Of a stretch of 64,000 bases of DNA, positions 26,113 to 35,175 are shown piece by piece. Origin of the DNA: Lentzea albidocapillata (lineage in GTDB: Bacteria; Actinomycetota; Actinomycetes; Mycobacteriales; Pseudonocardiaceae). Numbering within the stretch: position 1 is the stretch's first letter; each line of letters begins with the position of its first letter. The notes under the pieces were generated by a model. It made no database searches, was not told the DNA's origin, and saw only the letters and a program-made list of their open reading frames with translations. The stretch lies in contig NZ_JOEA01000004.1 of the NCBI RefSeq assembly GCF_000719115.1, positions 124,001 through 188,000 of the forward strand, written 5' to 3'. The translations under genes were made by a program, and so were the position numbers.

Positions 26113-27057
26113 ATGGGCAAGTCCCCGGCTGTGGAGCTCGAGGTGGAGGACCGCGTCGTGCGGATCTCCAACCCCGACCGCGTCTACTTTCCCGCGCGCG
26201 GCGAGACGAAACTGGACCTCGCGCATTACTACCTGTCCGTCGGCGACGGAATCGTCCGCGCGCTGCGGGAACGGCCGTGCATGCTGCACCGCTTCCCCGA
26301 GGGCGTCACGGGCGAGAAGGTGCACCAGAAAAGGCTTCCGAACGGAGCGCCGCCGTGGATCCGGACGGTCCGGGTGCACTTCCCGCGCTACAACCGCCAC
26401 GCGGACGAGCTGTGCGTCACGCACGTCGCGGACGTGATCTGGGCGGTGCAGATGTCCACTGTGGAGTTCCACCCGTGGAACTCGCGCGCGGCCGACACCG
26501 AGAAGCCCGACGAGTGGCGCATCGACCTCGACCCCGGACCCACGTGCTCGTTCGACCGCGTGCGGCGGGTGGCGCTGGTGGTGCAGGAGGTGCTGGCCGA
26601 ACTGGGCGCGACGGGGTTCCCGAAGACGTCCGGTTCGAAGGGCCTGCACATCTACGTGCGGATCAAGCCGGACCACGGGTTCCAGGACGTGCGCAAGGCC
26701 GCGCTGGCGTTCGCGCACGAGGTCGAACGACGCGCGCCGGACGACGTCGAGACCTCGTGGTGGCGCAAGGACCGGGACCCGTCACTGGTCTTCGTGGACT
26801 ACAACCAGAACACGCGCGACCGGACGATCGCCAGCGCCTACTCGGTGCGCGGCTATCCGGAGGCGACGGTGTCCACGCCGATCCGGTGGGACGAGGTCCC
26901 GGACGTCGACCCGCACGACTTCACCATCGCCACCGTGCCGAAGCGCTACGCCGAACTGGGCGACCTGCACGCCGGGATCGACGACGCGGCCTGGTCGATC
27001 GAACCGCTGCTGGAGTGGGCTGCCCGAGACGAACTCGAGGTTCCCGATGAGCAGTAG
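26113..27057 (+). CDS. LigD-type polymerase/primase domain protein (PolD-like), 1
   Basis: Stand-alone archaeo-eukaryotic primase-fold polymerase related to the polymerase domain of LigD, used in non-homologous end joining and gap filling. NPDRVYFPARGETKLDLAHYY and QKRLPNGAPPW are typical N-terminal motifs. The catalytic acidic pair is Asp-Leu-Asp in WRIDLDPGP, followed by FPKTSGSKGLHIYV with the Ser/His metal-nucleotide site. ASAYSVRGYPEATVSTPIRWDEV supplies the conserved Arg and third-acid region. 314 residues fits PolD-type enzymes. Its stop overlaps the start of a second, divergent copy by 11 bases: one operon. Confidence 0.92.
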   Translation: MGKSPAVELEVEDRVVRISNPDRVYFPARGETKLDLAHYYLSVGDGIVRALRERPCMLHRFPEGVTGEKVHQKRLPNGAPPWIRTVRVHFPRYNRHADELCVTHVADVIWAVQMSTVEFHPWNSRAADTEKPDEWRIDLDPGPTCSFDRVRRVALVVQEVLAELGATGFPKTSGSKGLHIYVRIKPDHGFQDVRKAALAFAHEVERRAPDDVETSWWRKDRDPSLVFVDYNQNTRDRTIASAYSVRGYPEATVSTPIRWDEVPDVDPHDFTIATVPKRYAELGDLHAGIDDAAWSIEPLLEWAARDELEVPDEQ

Positions 27058-27979
27058 CCCGCTGAAGTTCTCGTCGCTCGACCAGCCGTTGTTCGGCGGC
27101 CTGCTCAAGGGCGACCTGGTGGAGTACCTGGACTTCGTGGCCGACCGGTTCGTGCCGGTGCTCGCGGGGCGGCAGCTGTCGGTGTGGCGGATCCTGCGCG
27201 GCCAGGACCCGTTCATGCAGAAGAACGTCCCCAAGTACACGCCGGACTACGTCAGGACCGTCGAGGTCTGGGCGGAGGCGTCGCACCGCGCGATCAGGTA
27301 CGCGATCTGCGACGACAAGCAGACGCTGATGTGGTTCGCGAACCAGCGCGCGGTCGAGTACCACGTGCCGCTGTACCTCGGTGAGCACTTCGGCGAGGAC
27401 CACCACCAGACCCACATGGTGCTCGACATCGACCCGCCGGAGGGCGCCGGGTTCGACGTCGTGGTCGGGTCGGCGCTGCTGATCCGCGAGGCGCTCGCCC
27501 AGGCCGGTCTCGAAGGCGCGGTCAAGACCAGCGGCGCCAAGGGCGTGCACATCTTCGTGCCGCTGGAGGAGCACTCCCCCGACGACGTGGCCGCGGCGAC
27601 GCGCGCGGTGGCCGTGCGGGCGGAGAAGCTCGACCCCTCGCTGGCGACCACCGCCTACATCCGGGCCGAACGGGGCGGGAAGGTGTTCCTGGACTCGACG
27701 CGCGCCTGGGGTGCCACGGTCGTCGCCGCCTACAGCCCCCGGTTGCGCGAGGGCCTGCCGATCTCGTTCCCCGTGCCGTGGGAGTCGCTGGGGGACGTCA
27801 CGCCGGCCGACTTCACCATCAGGACCCGGTTCGACGGCGACCCGTGGACCGAGCTGATGCCGAAGCCGCAACGCCTGTCCGCCGACCTGATCGCCGAGGG
27901 GCACACCATCCCGGTCGCCCGCGTGGTCGCGATGCACGAGGGCAAGCGGCGGAAGGCTCAGCGGGAGCGCGAGAAGTAG
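27047..27979 (+). CDS. LigD-type polymerase/primase domain protein (PolD-like), 2
   Basis: Second primase-fold polymerase in the same operon, only distantly similar to the first. It has VPKYTPDYVRTVEVW, the catalytic Asp-Ile-Asp in HMVLDIDPPEG, VKTSGAKGVHIFVPL with Ser/His, and ATVVAAYSPRLREGLPISFPVPWE. 310 residues. Mycobacteria carry two such subfamilies (PolD1, PolD2) at separate loci, with one beside ligC; here they are adjacent and ligC is 17 kb upstream. Its 3' end overlaps the convergent caspase-like gene by 22 bases. Which subfamily is which needs alignment. Confidence 0.9.
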   Translation: MSSSPLKFSSLDQPLFGGLLKGDLVEYLDFVADRFVPVLAGRQLSVWRILRGQDPFMQKNVPKYTPDYVRTVEVWAEASHRAIRYAICDDKQTLMWFANQRAVEYHVPLYLGEHFGEDHHQTHMVLDIDPPEGAGFDVVVGSALLIREALAQAGLEGAVKTSGAKGVHIFVPLEEHSPDDVAAATRAVAVRAEKLDPSLATTAYIRAERGGKVFLDSTRAWGATVVAAYSPRLREGLPISFPVPWESLGDVTPADFTIRTRFDGDPWTELMPKPQRLSADLIAEGHTIPVARVVAMHEGKRRKAQREREK

Positions 27980-30282
27980 GCGACCACCGCTGCCGCGAGT
28001 GGCAGCGCCACGTGGGCGACGCTGGTGAACGTCGGCTCGTCCGCGGACACGAAGTCGTTGGCGCGCACCAGAAGTCCGGCGGCCACGACGACCACCGCCG
28101 CGAACCTGGCGGTGCCGGTGGTCAGGACGACGATCAGCGGGACGACGATCAGCCCGGCCAGGCTCGCGTAGGTGATGTACTGGGGGGCCTCGACGGTCAG
28201 CGTGACGACCGCGTCCAGCAACAGCAACGCGGGCGCGATCGTGCTGAGCCACCGCCCGTCCCGCCAGGTCCGGTACGCCGCCAGGCAGGTGAGCGCGGCC
28301 GCGGTGGCGATCAGGGTCAGGTCCTCACCGTCACCGTTGATCGATGTCAGGTCGTGAGCCGCGTAGGCGACGACGTAGACGCCCAGCGCTCCCAGACCGC
28401 CTCCCGCGACCGCCAGCCACCACGGGGTCGTCGTGCAGGCGACGGCCAGGGCGATCGCCGCCAGCGCGTACGGCACCCAGGTGAAGGCGTCGTAGCCGCT
28501 GAGCAGGCCTGTCGTGCCGGCCAGCAGGCCCAGTGCGGCGCCCGGCACCCAGGGGTGGTCTCGGCAGGTGAGCACGAACAGCGCCGCGACCAGCGCCCAC
28601 GGCCAGACCGCGGCGAACACGAAGGTGTAGTGGCTGGAGTCGTTGAGGCGGCCGAGGATGCCGCCGGGGATCGACATCAGACCCAGGACCAGGAGTGCGA
28701 GGGCGAGGCCCGCGGCGAGGCGGGGCAGCACGGTCATGGCGGCCGTGAGCAGATCCGGTGACCGGCGAGGAGCGGCCGGTTCCGGCGGCGTCGCGGGCTC
28801 CCTGGCCAGCGGTCTCGGTGCCGGAGGCTCCGGCTGAACGGTCTTGGGTTCCGGGGGCTTCGGCTTCGGTTCCGGCGCTTTCTGTTCCGGGAGCTTTTGT
28901 CGCGGTGAGCTCTGTTCCGGGTGCTTCGCCGCCGGTGGCGTCGGCTTGATCAGCGAGGTCGGCGCCGGCGCGGCCTTCTCCCCCAGCGCCTCGCGGGCCG
29001 CCGACGCCACCATGCGGCTGTCGTCCTCCGTCAGCCTCCGCAACGCCACCCTCGCCGCCAGCACCCGCCCCTCGTGCGCGACGGACAGCATCCGGCGCAG
29101 CTCGGGGACCGCGCCCGCTCGCACGCCCGGCAGCGAGTGATCGATCGCCTCCTGCAGTTCCGCCGGCAGCGCGACCGGCACCGAGACAGGGCGGGCACGG
29201 CGCGCTATGCGCAGGTCGCCGCGCACGTCGAGCATCCACTTGCCGGGTGTCTGGTGCGGGGTCACGCGGCGGACCCGGTCGTAGACGTAGTCGTAGAGCT
29301 CGTCCAGGCCCACGTGGCCGTCCTGGTCGCGGTCGGCGTCGCCCGATTCCAGGCCCTGCACCAGGGCCGAGGTGAAGACCGACGGTTCGCCCTCGGACGA
29401 GTCGGCCACGGCCGCGCCCTCGAAGGCGTACTCCATGGCCGACGACGCGGTGATGACGGCCCGGCCGCTGCCGCCGAACTGTTCCTCCAGGCCGACCGAG
29501 CCGCCCGCGCGGGCGACCATGCCCCGGCCGAACGCGCCGGAGTAGCAGCAGTCCAGCAGCAGCACGATGCGGCGGGAACGGGAGCGGTTCATGCGGCGGG
29601 CCACGAAGTCCGCGGACACGGCGGTGCCGGCCAGGCGGGAGAACTTGGTGCCGGACGTGGCGAAGTGGAGTTCGCCGGCCTCGTCCTTCACGCCGTGACC
29701 GGAGAAGTGCAGGACCAGCAGGTCGTCCGGTTCGCGGTCGGCGAAGAAGTCCTCGACGGCCTCGTTCACCTCGGCGGCCGGGGAGTTGATCAGCGTCCGC
29801 ACGTGGAAGGCGCCGATGCGCGGGTCCGCGAGCACCTCGCCCAGGCGGGCGGCGTCGTGGGCCGGGGCGCGCAGAGAGGACAGCCCGGGATCGGCGAACT
29901 CGTGGCTCGCGATGATCAGCGCGTAGCGGTGGAGGTGGCGGCCGAGCCACGCGGAACGCTGCGCCAGCTCGGCTTCCGACGGGTCGCCGGTCAGCTCCAG
30001 GGAGTCGCCGCCCGCCTCGACGGTCACCGAACGCTCGCGGCGCTGGCCGAGCCACGACGACACCGCGTTGATCAGCGCGGCCAGCACGGCCGACTGGGAG
30101 ACGGTGGTCAGCAGGGTGCCGAGCTCGTACAGGTCGATGGCCTTGGCGCCCTCGGGGGCCTCGCCGGGAACACCGGAGACGGCGACCAGCTCGCCGAGCT
30201 CCGTCCGCAGGAACGCGGTGAGCTGCTCGATGCGCTCGTCGTCGGCGCCGTCTTCGCGCACGCGCAGTGTGACGTCGGTCAT
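27958..30282 (-). CDS. EACC1-caspase-EF-hand-multiTM fusion protein
   Basis: 774-residue membrane protein in one chain. Residues 1-115 resemble effector-associated constant component EACC1 (RVREDGADDERIEQL, APEGAKAIDLYELG, hydrophobic 60-78, SVTVEAGGDSLEL). Residues 118-365 are a caspase/peptidase C14 domain with His196 in LHFSGHGVK and Cys246 in LLLDCCYSG. An EF-hand loop at 317-328 (D-R-D-Q-D-G-H-V-G-L-D-E) suggests calcium dependence. After HEAT-like helices (about 375-440) and a Pro/Lys/Glu-rich linker (about 445-505), eight or nine TM helices reach the C-terminus. EACC1-caspase proteins are predicted actinobacterial conflict effectors; fusion to a polytopic membrane domain is unusual. 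Downstream end overlaps the PolD-like gene. Confidence 0.85.
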   Translation of the reverse strand: MTDVTLRVREDGADDERIEQLTAFLRTELGELVAVSGVPGEAPEGAKAIDLYELGTLLTTVSQSAVLAALINAVSSWLGQRRERSVTVEAGGDSLELTGDPSEAELAQRSAWLGRHLHRYALIIASHEFADPGLSSLRAPAHDAARLGEVLADPRIGAFHVRTLINSPAAEVNEAVEDFFADREPDDLLVLHFSGHGVKDEAGELHFATSGTKFSRLAGTAVSADFVARRMNRSRSRRIVLLLDCCYSGAFGRGMVARAGGSVGLEEQFGGSGRAVITASSAMEYAFEGAAVADSSEGEPSVFTSALVQGLESGDADRDQDGHVGLDELYDYVYDRVRRVTPHQTPGKWMLDVRGDLRIARRARPVSVPVALPAELQEAIDHSLPGVRAGAVPELRRMLSVAHEGRVLAARVALRRLTEDDSRMVASAAREALGEKAAPAPTSLIKPTPPAAKHPEQSSPRQKLPEQKAPEPKPKPPEPKTVQPEPPAPRPLAREPATPPEPAAPRRSPDLLTAAMTVLPRLAAGLALALLVLGLMSIPGGILGRLNDSSHYTFVFAAVWPWALVAALFVLTCRDHPWVPGAALGLLAGTTGLLSGYDAFTWVPYALAAIALAVACTTTPWWLAVAGGGLGALGVYVVAYAAHDLTSINGDGEDLTLIATAAALTCLAAYRTWRDGRWLSTIAPALLLLDAVVTLTVEAPQYITYASLAGLIVVPLIVVLTTGTARFAAVVVVAAGLLVRANDFVSADEPTFTSVAHVALPLAAAVVAYFSRSR

Positions 30283-30325
30283 AGCGGCCTCCTACTGGAG
30301 GAGGTCGCTCACCGGGCACCAAGCA

Positions 30326-31216
30326 TTACGACGGGTCAGAACCCCGCAACGCCGCCCACCACAGGCCCAGCACCGCGGCGATCACGGTGGCCGTGATCCA
30401 GCCGGTGAACCCGCTGCCGTCCAGGTAGGCCCAGAACAGGCCGACAACCGGCGCGGGCACCATGAACACCGCGTCGACCCGCAGTTGCGCGGCCAGGCCA
30501 CGCGGCGCGCGCGTGTCCGAGTCGGGTTGCACGGGGTTGTCGAGCCGGCGGCCGCGCGGGTGCTTGGTCACCGGGCGGCCGGACGGGTAGACGGTCACGC
30601 CGTTGATGACGGCGACCCTGCCGCCGCGCAGTTCGACGTCCGACGGCGATGGCAGCGTCACGAGCACCGGGTCGTAGTAGACGGGCAGCCAGCGCTCGAC
30701 CGGCCCCTCGACCTCCAGCCACGACCGCACCATCAGGCCGGACTGCAGCCGGATCCGCCGCACGGACACCGTGGTGCCTCCCCCGCGCGCCGGACGCACC
30801 GCCAGCAGCACGCGCACGGCACCGGCGAGGACCACCAGCAGCGCCACCGCGACGGAGAACGTCACGCCGCCCAGCGCCCGGTCGGTCTCCAGGAACAGGT
30901 CCGAACCGGGGATCACGGCACGTGACGGGTCCGCGGGGTCGAACGCCACCTGCGTCTGCCTCCCGACGACGCGCGCACCGTTCTCGTAGGCGACGCGGGC
31001 GGTGCCGGACGGCCAGCGCACCTCGACCGCACCGTCCGAAAAGGACACGACCTCGCCCGTGTCACGGGACGTCAGCGACGCCAGCACCGCGCGATCGTCC
31101 GAATAGGACAGCCAGGAGAACAACGCGACCACGAAGCACACGACCAGCACGACCGCCGTGGTGAACAACCCGTAGCGCAGCGCACGAACCCGGGAACGCA
31201 ACAAAGCAAGCTCCAA
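30326..31216 (-). CDS. Polytopic membrane protein (DUF3592-like)
   Basis: 296-residue membrane protein. TM1 (YGLFTTAVVLVVCFVVALFSWL), TM2 (TFSVAVALLVVLAGAVRVLL) and a C-terminal pair (VDAVFMVPAPVVGLFWAYL and GWITATVIAAVLGLWWAAL) are clear. The loop after TM1 (DRAVLASLTSRDTGEVVSFSD, VEVRWPSG, ENGARVVGRQTQVAFDPADPSRAVIPG, split by turns) has the short beta pattern of DUF3592 proteins. The central loop holds small beta segments. It lies 43 bases upstream of the caspase-like gene on the same strand, so the two may form an operon. Function unknown. Confidence 0.75.
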   Translation of the reverse strand: MELALLRSRVRALRYGLFTTAVVLVVCFVVALFSWLSYSDDRAVLASLTSRDTGEVVSFSDGAVEVRWPSGTARVAYENGARVVGRQTQVAFDPADPSRAVIPGSDLFLETDRALGGVTFSVAVALLVVLAGAVRVLLAVRPARGGGTTVSVRRIRLQSGLMVRSWLEVEGPVERWLPVYYDPVLVTLPSPSDVELRGGRVAVINGVTVYPSGRPVTKHPRGRRLDNPVQPDSDTRAPRGLAAQLRVDAVFMVPAPVVGLFWAYLDGSGFTGWITATVIAAVLGLWWAALRGSDPS

Positions 31217-31227
31217 ACAGAAAGAAA

Positions 31228-31255
31228 CGGCCCGGCGGGAAGACCCGCCGGGCCG
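31228..31255 (-). terminator. Terminator of peptide ABC operon
   Basis: On the minus strand a perfect 12-bp stem (CGGCCCGGCGGG with CCCGCCGGGCCG) and 4-base loop are followed by TTTCTTTCTG. It lies 18 bases beyond the solute-binding protein stop, just before the start of the DUF3592-like gene. Confidence 0.92.
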
Positions 31256-31273
31256 TCGACAGCTAACTACACA

Positions 31274-32965
31274 TCACTCGGTGAAGCCCATGTGGATGTA
31301 GTCGTACGGACGGTTCGCGTAAGCGACGGCACCGAAGTTGGCGACGTTGCTCTTCACCGCGACCGCGCCGGGCAGCTGGTAGAGCGGCAGCTGGTGGCCC
31401 AGCTCCCAGATCTTCTTGTCGGCCTCGTTGGCGATCTCGAGACGCTTGGTGTCGTCGAGCTCACCGTTCGCCTGCTCGAGCAGCTTGTTGACCTCTTCGG
31501 AGCCGATCCGGCCGTAGTTCTGGTTGGTGCTGGCCGGGTCGAGCGTGTAGATGCCCTTGCTGTCCGAGATCGGCGTGGCCGAGGCCAGCCAGCGGAAGCC
31601 GGTCATGTCGAAGTTGCCGACGTTCACGAACTGCTTGAAGAAGTCGGTCGACGGCACGCCCTGGATGTCGACCTTGGCGCCGACCTCCTTCAGCTGCGAC
31701 TGCACGAGCTTCGCGATCTGGTCGGAGGTGGGGTTCGGCGTCGGGATGACGTAGCGGACGACGAGCTCCTTGCCGTCCTTCTTGCGGGTCTCGCCCTCGA
31801 GCTTCCAGCCCTGCTCGTCGAGCTGCTTCTTCGCGGCTTCCTTGTCGAACGACGCCACGGACGAGTTGTCCTTGTAGCCGGCCGAGCCCAGCAGGAAGAA
31901 GTGGTTACCGGTGACCTGCGCGTCGCCCTTGATCATCTGGCCGAGCAGCGCCTTGGTGATGGTCTTGGTGTCGATGCCGCGCTGCAGCGCGACGCGGAGC
32001 TTCGGGTCCTTGAGGATCGAGGAGTCCGCGCCGTTGAACGTGATGTGCGAGTAGTCCGGCGTGATCGCCTGGCGGATCGTCACACCCTGCATCGACTTGG
32101 CACGCGTGAAGTTGTCGATGCTGGAGCCGATGTCGAAGAAGTCGATCTGGCCGTTGGCGAGCGCGTCCGCGAGAGCGGGGCGGTCGACCTGGCGGAACGT
32201 GATCTTCTCGAGCTTGGGCTTCTCGCCCCACCACGCCGGGTCCTGCACGACCGTCACGAGCTTCGCGGTGCGGTCGATCGTGCCGATCTTGAACGGACCG
32301 GCGGTGATCTTCGGCGCGTCGGCCCAGCCCTTGTTGAACTCCTCGGCCACGGAGGACAAGGACTTCGGGTAGAGGGGCGAGAACAGGCCCTTCCACTCGG
32401 CGAACTTCTTCTTGAAGGTGACCTTGACGTCCTGGTCGGTCGCGCCCTTCTCGACCTTCTCGATGTCCTCGTAGCCCGTGGTGCCGGCGACCTCGAAGGC
32501 CTTGTCGGCCCCGTTCAGGGACTTCCACATGGCCTCGAAGTCCTGCCAGGACAGCGCGGTGCCGTCCGACCACTTGGCCTTCGAGTTGATCTTGAACTCG
32601 AGGACCTGCGGGTCGGAGGACGCGAGCTTCGCGTCGTCGAGGAAGTCCTTGTTGACCTCGATCGTCGCGTCGGCCTTCTGCTTGTACAGGTTCGGCATCA
32701 ACGTGTCGATCATGCGACGGCCATCGGCGTTCGTGCCGTCGAGCTGGTTGTAGTTCCAGTTGTCCGGCAACTGGTCGACCGGCCAGCGGAACTCGCCGCC
32801 GTCCTTGACCTTGGCCGCGTCCTGCGGGTTGATGTCCGCTTGGCCGATCGCGTTGTCCGCGCCCTTGAGCCCGGAGTTGGCGTTGTTGCTGGGCCCCCCA
32901 CACGCGGTAAGCGTGAGGGCGACGACGGCAAGCGCGGTCACACCCACCTTGGTACGTCGACTCAC
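31274..32965 (-). CDS. Peptide ABC transporter solute-binding lipoprotein
   Basis: Extracellular family 5 solute-binding protein capturing di/oligopeptides for the importer encoded upstream. The lipobox LTLTACGG follows a signal peptide opening VSRRTKVGVTALAVV, so it is lipid-anchored. The mature protein contains GGEFRWPVDQLPDNWNYNQLDG, typical SBP_bac_5 segments (WSDGTALSWQDFEAMW, YKDNSSVASFDKEAAKKQLDEQGW split) and a C-terminal IWELGHQLPLYQLPGAVAV. 563 residues. GTG at 32965 is nine bases after GGGAGG. It is the last gene of the operon dppB-like, dppC-like, fused dppDF-like, SBP. The exact ligand cannot be read from sequence. Confidence 0.93.
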   Translation of the reverse strand: MSRRTKVGVTALAVVALTLTACGGPSNNANSGLKGADNAIGQADINPQDAAKVKDGGEFRWPVDQLPDNWNYNQLDGTNADGRRMIDTLMPNLYKQKADATIEVNKDFLDDAKLASSDPQVLEFKINSKAKWSDGTALSWQDFEAMWKSLNGADKAFEVAGTTGYEDIEKVEKGATDQDVKVTFKKKFAEWKGLFSPLYPKSLSSVAEEFNKGWADAPKITAGPFKIGTIDRTAKLVTVVQDPAWWGEKPKLEKITFRQVDRPALADALANGQIDFFDIGSSIDNFTRAKSMQGVTIRQAITPDYSHITFNGADSSILKDPKLRVALQRGIDTKTITKALLGQMIKGDAQVTGNHFFLLGSAGYKDNSSVASFDKEAAKKQLDEQGWKLEGETRKKDGKELVVRYVIPTPNPTSDQIAKLVQSQLKEVGAKVDIQGVPSTDFFKQFVNVGNFDMTGFRWLASATPISDSKGIYTLDPASTNQNYGRIGSEEVNKLLEQANGELDDTKRLEIANEADKKIWELGHQLPLYQLPGAVAVKSNVANFGAVAYANRPYDYIHMGFTE

Positions 32966-33051
32966 TGTCGTGAACCTCCCTCGTGCCCGGACACCAGTTG
33001 CCGGGGACACTGTTCCTTCGTGCTCGCAGGTCTGCTGAGGCGACGGATGCA

Positions 33052-35175
33052 TCAGAGGACCTGACGGATCTGGGCGAAGTGGCAGGCGGCCTCGTGGTCC
33101 GCGGCCTGCGTTTCGCGCGGTGGTTCGACTTCGATGCACTGACGCTGCTGCTCGGGCGGCAGCGACGCGTGCAGGAAGCAGCGGGTCCGGAAGCGGCAGC
33201 CGGACGGCGGGTTCGCCGGGCTCGGCAGGTCGCCGGTGAGGAGGATCCTCTCCCGCTGACGCTCCTTGACGGGATCGGGGATCGGGATCGCCGACAGCAG
33301 TGCCTGCGTGTACGGGTGGCGCGGCGCCTCGAACACCGAGTCCACCTCGCCGATCTCGATGATCTTTCCGAGGTACATGACGGCCACCCGGTCCGCGATG
33401 TGGCGCACCACCGACAGGTCGTGTGCCACGAACAGGTAGGCCAGGCCCAGCTTGGACTTGAGCTCCTCCAGCAGGTTGATGACACCCGCCTGGATGGAGA
33501 CGTCCAGCGCCGACACCGGCTCGTCGAGCACGACGAGCTTCGGTTCGAGCGCGAGCGCCCGCGCGATGCCGATGCGCTGGCGCTGGCCGCCGGAGAACTC
33601 ACCGGGGTAGCGCGACAGCTGCTCGGGACGCAGGCCGACGAGCCTCATCAGCTCCGGCACGCGCCGGTTGATCTCGTCCTTGGCGTAGCCGTGGACCTGC
33701 ATCGGCTCGGCGATGCAGTCGTGGATCGTGAGGCGCGGGTCGAGCGACGCCATCGGGTCCTGGAAGACCACCGACATGTCGCGGCGGATCGCGAAGCGGC
33801 GCTTGCTGTCCACTTCGGACGACTTCGTGCCGAGCACGGAGATCTCGCCGCCCATGGGCTTCTGGAGGTTGAGGATCTCCATCAGCGTCGTGGTCTTGCC
33901 ACAGCCCGACTCGCCGACGAGGCCCAGGGTCTCGCCCTCGCGGATGTCGAACGAGATGCCCGCCACCGCGTGCACGGTGCCGACGCGGCGCTTGAACACC
34001 ACGCCCTTGTTGATCGGGTACTCCTTGACGAGGTCGTCGAGGCCCAGCACGATCTCGCGCTGCTCGCGCGGGATCTTCGCGACCTCGGGCTCGGCGGCCA
34101 CCTCGGCACCGAAGATCTCGACGGCGGCCTCGGCGCCCTCGGCATCGCTCGCGGCGATCTCGTTGGTGCGGATGCACGCGGCGGCATGTTCGACGGAACC
34201 GTCGACGTCCATCAGCGGCGGCTCTGCGGTGTGGCAGGCGTCGACGACCATGGGGCAGCGCGGCGCGAACGGGCAGCCGTCGGGCAGGTCCGTGAGCGAC
34301 GGCGGCTGGCCCTTGATCGGCACGAGCGCCTGCTTCTCGCTGACGTCGAGGCGCGGGATCGAGCCGAGCAGGCCGAGCGTGTACGGCATGCGCGGCTGCT
34401 GGTAGATCTCGTCGACGTTGCCCTTTTCGACGGCGCGGCCCGCGTACATGACCATCAGCCGGTCCGCGAACCCGGCGACGACGCCGAGGTCGTGGGTGAT
34501 GATCACGATGCCCGCGCCGGTGACCTCCTGCGCGGTCTCGAGCAGCTGCAGCACCTGCGCCTGCACCGTCACGTCGAGCGCGGTGGTCGGCTCGTCGGCG
34601 ATGATCAGGTCGGGGTCGTTGGCGATCGCCATCGCGATCACCGCGCGCTGCCGCATACCGCCGGAGAACTCGTGCGGGAACGCCTTGGCGCGCTCGACGG
34701 CGTTCGGGATGCCGACGAGGTCGAGCAGCTCGACCGCGCGCTTGGTGGCCGCCTGCTTGGACACCTTGCGGTGCACCAGGATCGCCTCGGCGATCTGGTC
34801 GCCGACGGTGAAGACCGGCGTCAGCGCGGACAGCGGGTCCTGGAAGACCATCGAGACGCGGCGGCCGCGGATCTTCGACAGCTCGCCGTCGCTGCGGCCG
34901 ATGAGCTCACGGCCCTGGAACCTGATGGAACCGGTGATGCGCGCCGAGGACGGCAGCAGGCCCATGACCGCGAGCGACGACACGGACTTGCCCGAGCCGG
35001 ACTCGCCGACGATGCCGAGTACCTCGCCGGGCGAGACGTGGTAGCTCAGGCCACGCACGGCCTGAACGCGACCGGACTCGCTCGGGAAGGACACGTGCAG
35101 GTCCTCGACCTGCAGAACCGGGCCGTCGACGACCGGGTCCGCCGGTGCGTCGAACTGGAGCTCCGAGGTGGTCAT
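33052..35175 (-). CDS. Fused dipeptide ABC transporter ATPase (DppD-DppF type)
   Basis: 707-residue cytoplasmic protein with two complete ABC ATPase domains that energise peptide import. Domain 1 (about 20-270) has Walker A GESGSGKS, signature FSGGMRQRAVIA and Walker B LIIADEPTT. Domain 2 (about 365-620) has Walker A GESGCGKT, signature FSGGQRQRIGIARAL and Walker B LVVLDEPVSALD. Each is followed by an oligopeptide-type C-terminal extension with cysteine clusters (PDGCPFAPRCPMVVDAC and PSGCRFRTRCFLHA). A single-chain DppDF replaces two separate subunits, common in actinobacteria. Its ATG overlaps the preceding permease stop by one base. Confidence 0.95.
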   Translation of the reverse strand: MTTSELQFDAPADPVVDGPVLQVEDLHVSFPSESGRVQAVRGLSYHVSPGEVLGIVGESGSGKSVSSLAVMGLLPSSARITGSIRFQGRELIGRSDGELSKIRGRRVSMVFQDPLSALTPVFTVGDQIAEAILVHRKVSKQAATKRAVELLDLVGIPNAVERAKAFPHEFSGGMRQRAVIAMAIANDPDLIIADEPTTALDVTVQAQVLQLLETAQEVTGAGIVIITHDLGVVAGFADRLMVMYAGRAVEKGNVDEIYQQPRMPYTLGLLGSIPRLDVSEKQALVPIKGQPPSLTDLPDGCPFAPRCPMVVDACHTAEPPLMDVDGSVEHAAACIRTNEIAASDAEGAEAAVEIFGAEVAAEPEVAKIPREQREIVLGLDDLVKEYPINKGVVFKRRVGTVHAVAGISFDIREGETLGLVGESGCGKTTTLMEILNLQKPMGGEISVLGTKSSEVDSKRRFAIRRDMSVVFQDPMASLDPRLTIHDCIAEPMQVHGYAKDEINRRVPELMRLVGLRPEQLSRYPGEFSGGQRQRIGIARALALEPKLVVLDEPVSALDVSIQAGVINLLEELKSKLGLAYLFVAHDLSVVRHIADRVAVMYLGKIIEIGEVDSVFEAPRHPYTQALLSAIPIPDPVKERQRERILLTGDLPSPANPPSGCRFRTRCFLHASLPPEQQRQCIEVEPPRETQAADHEAACHFAQIRQVL

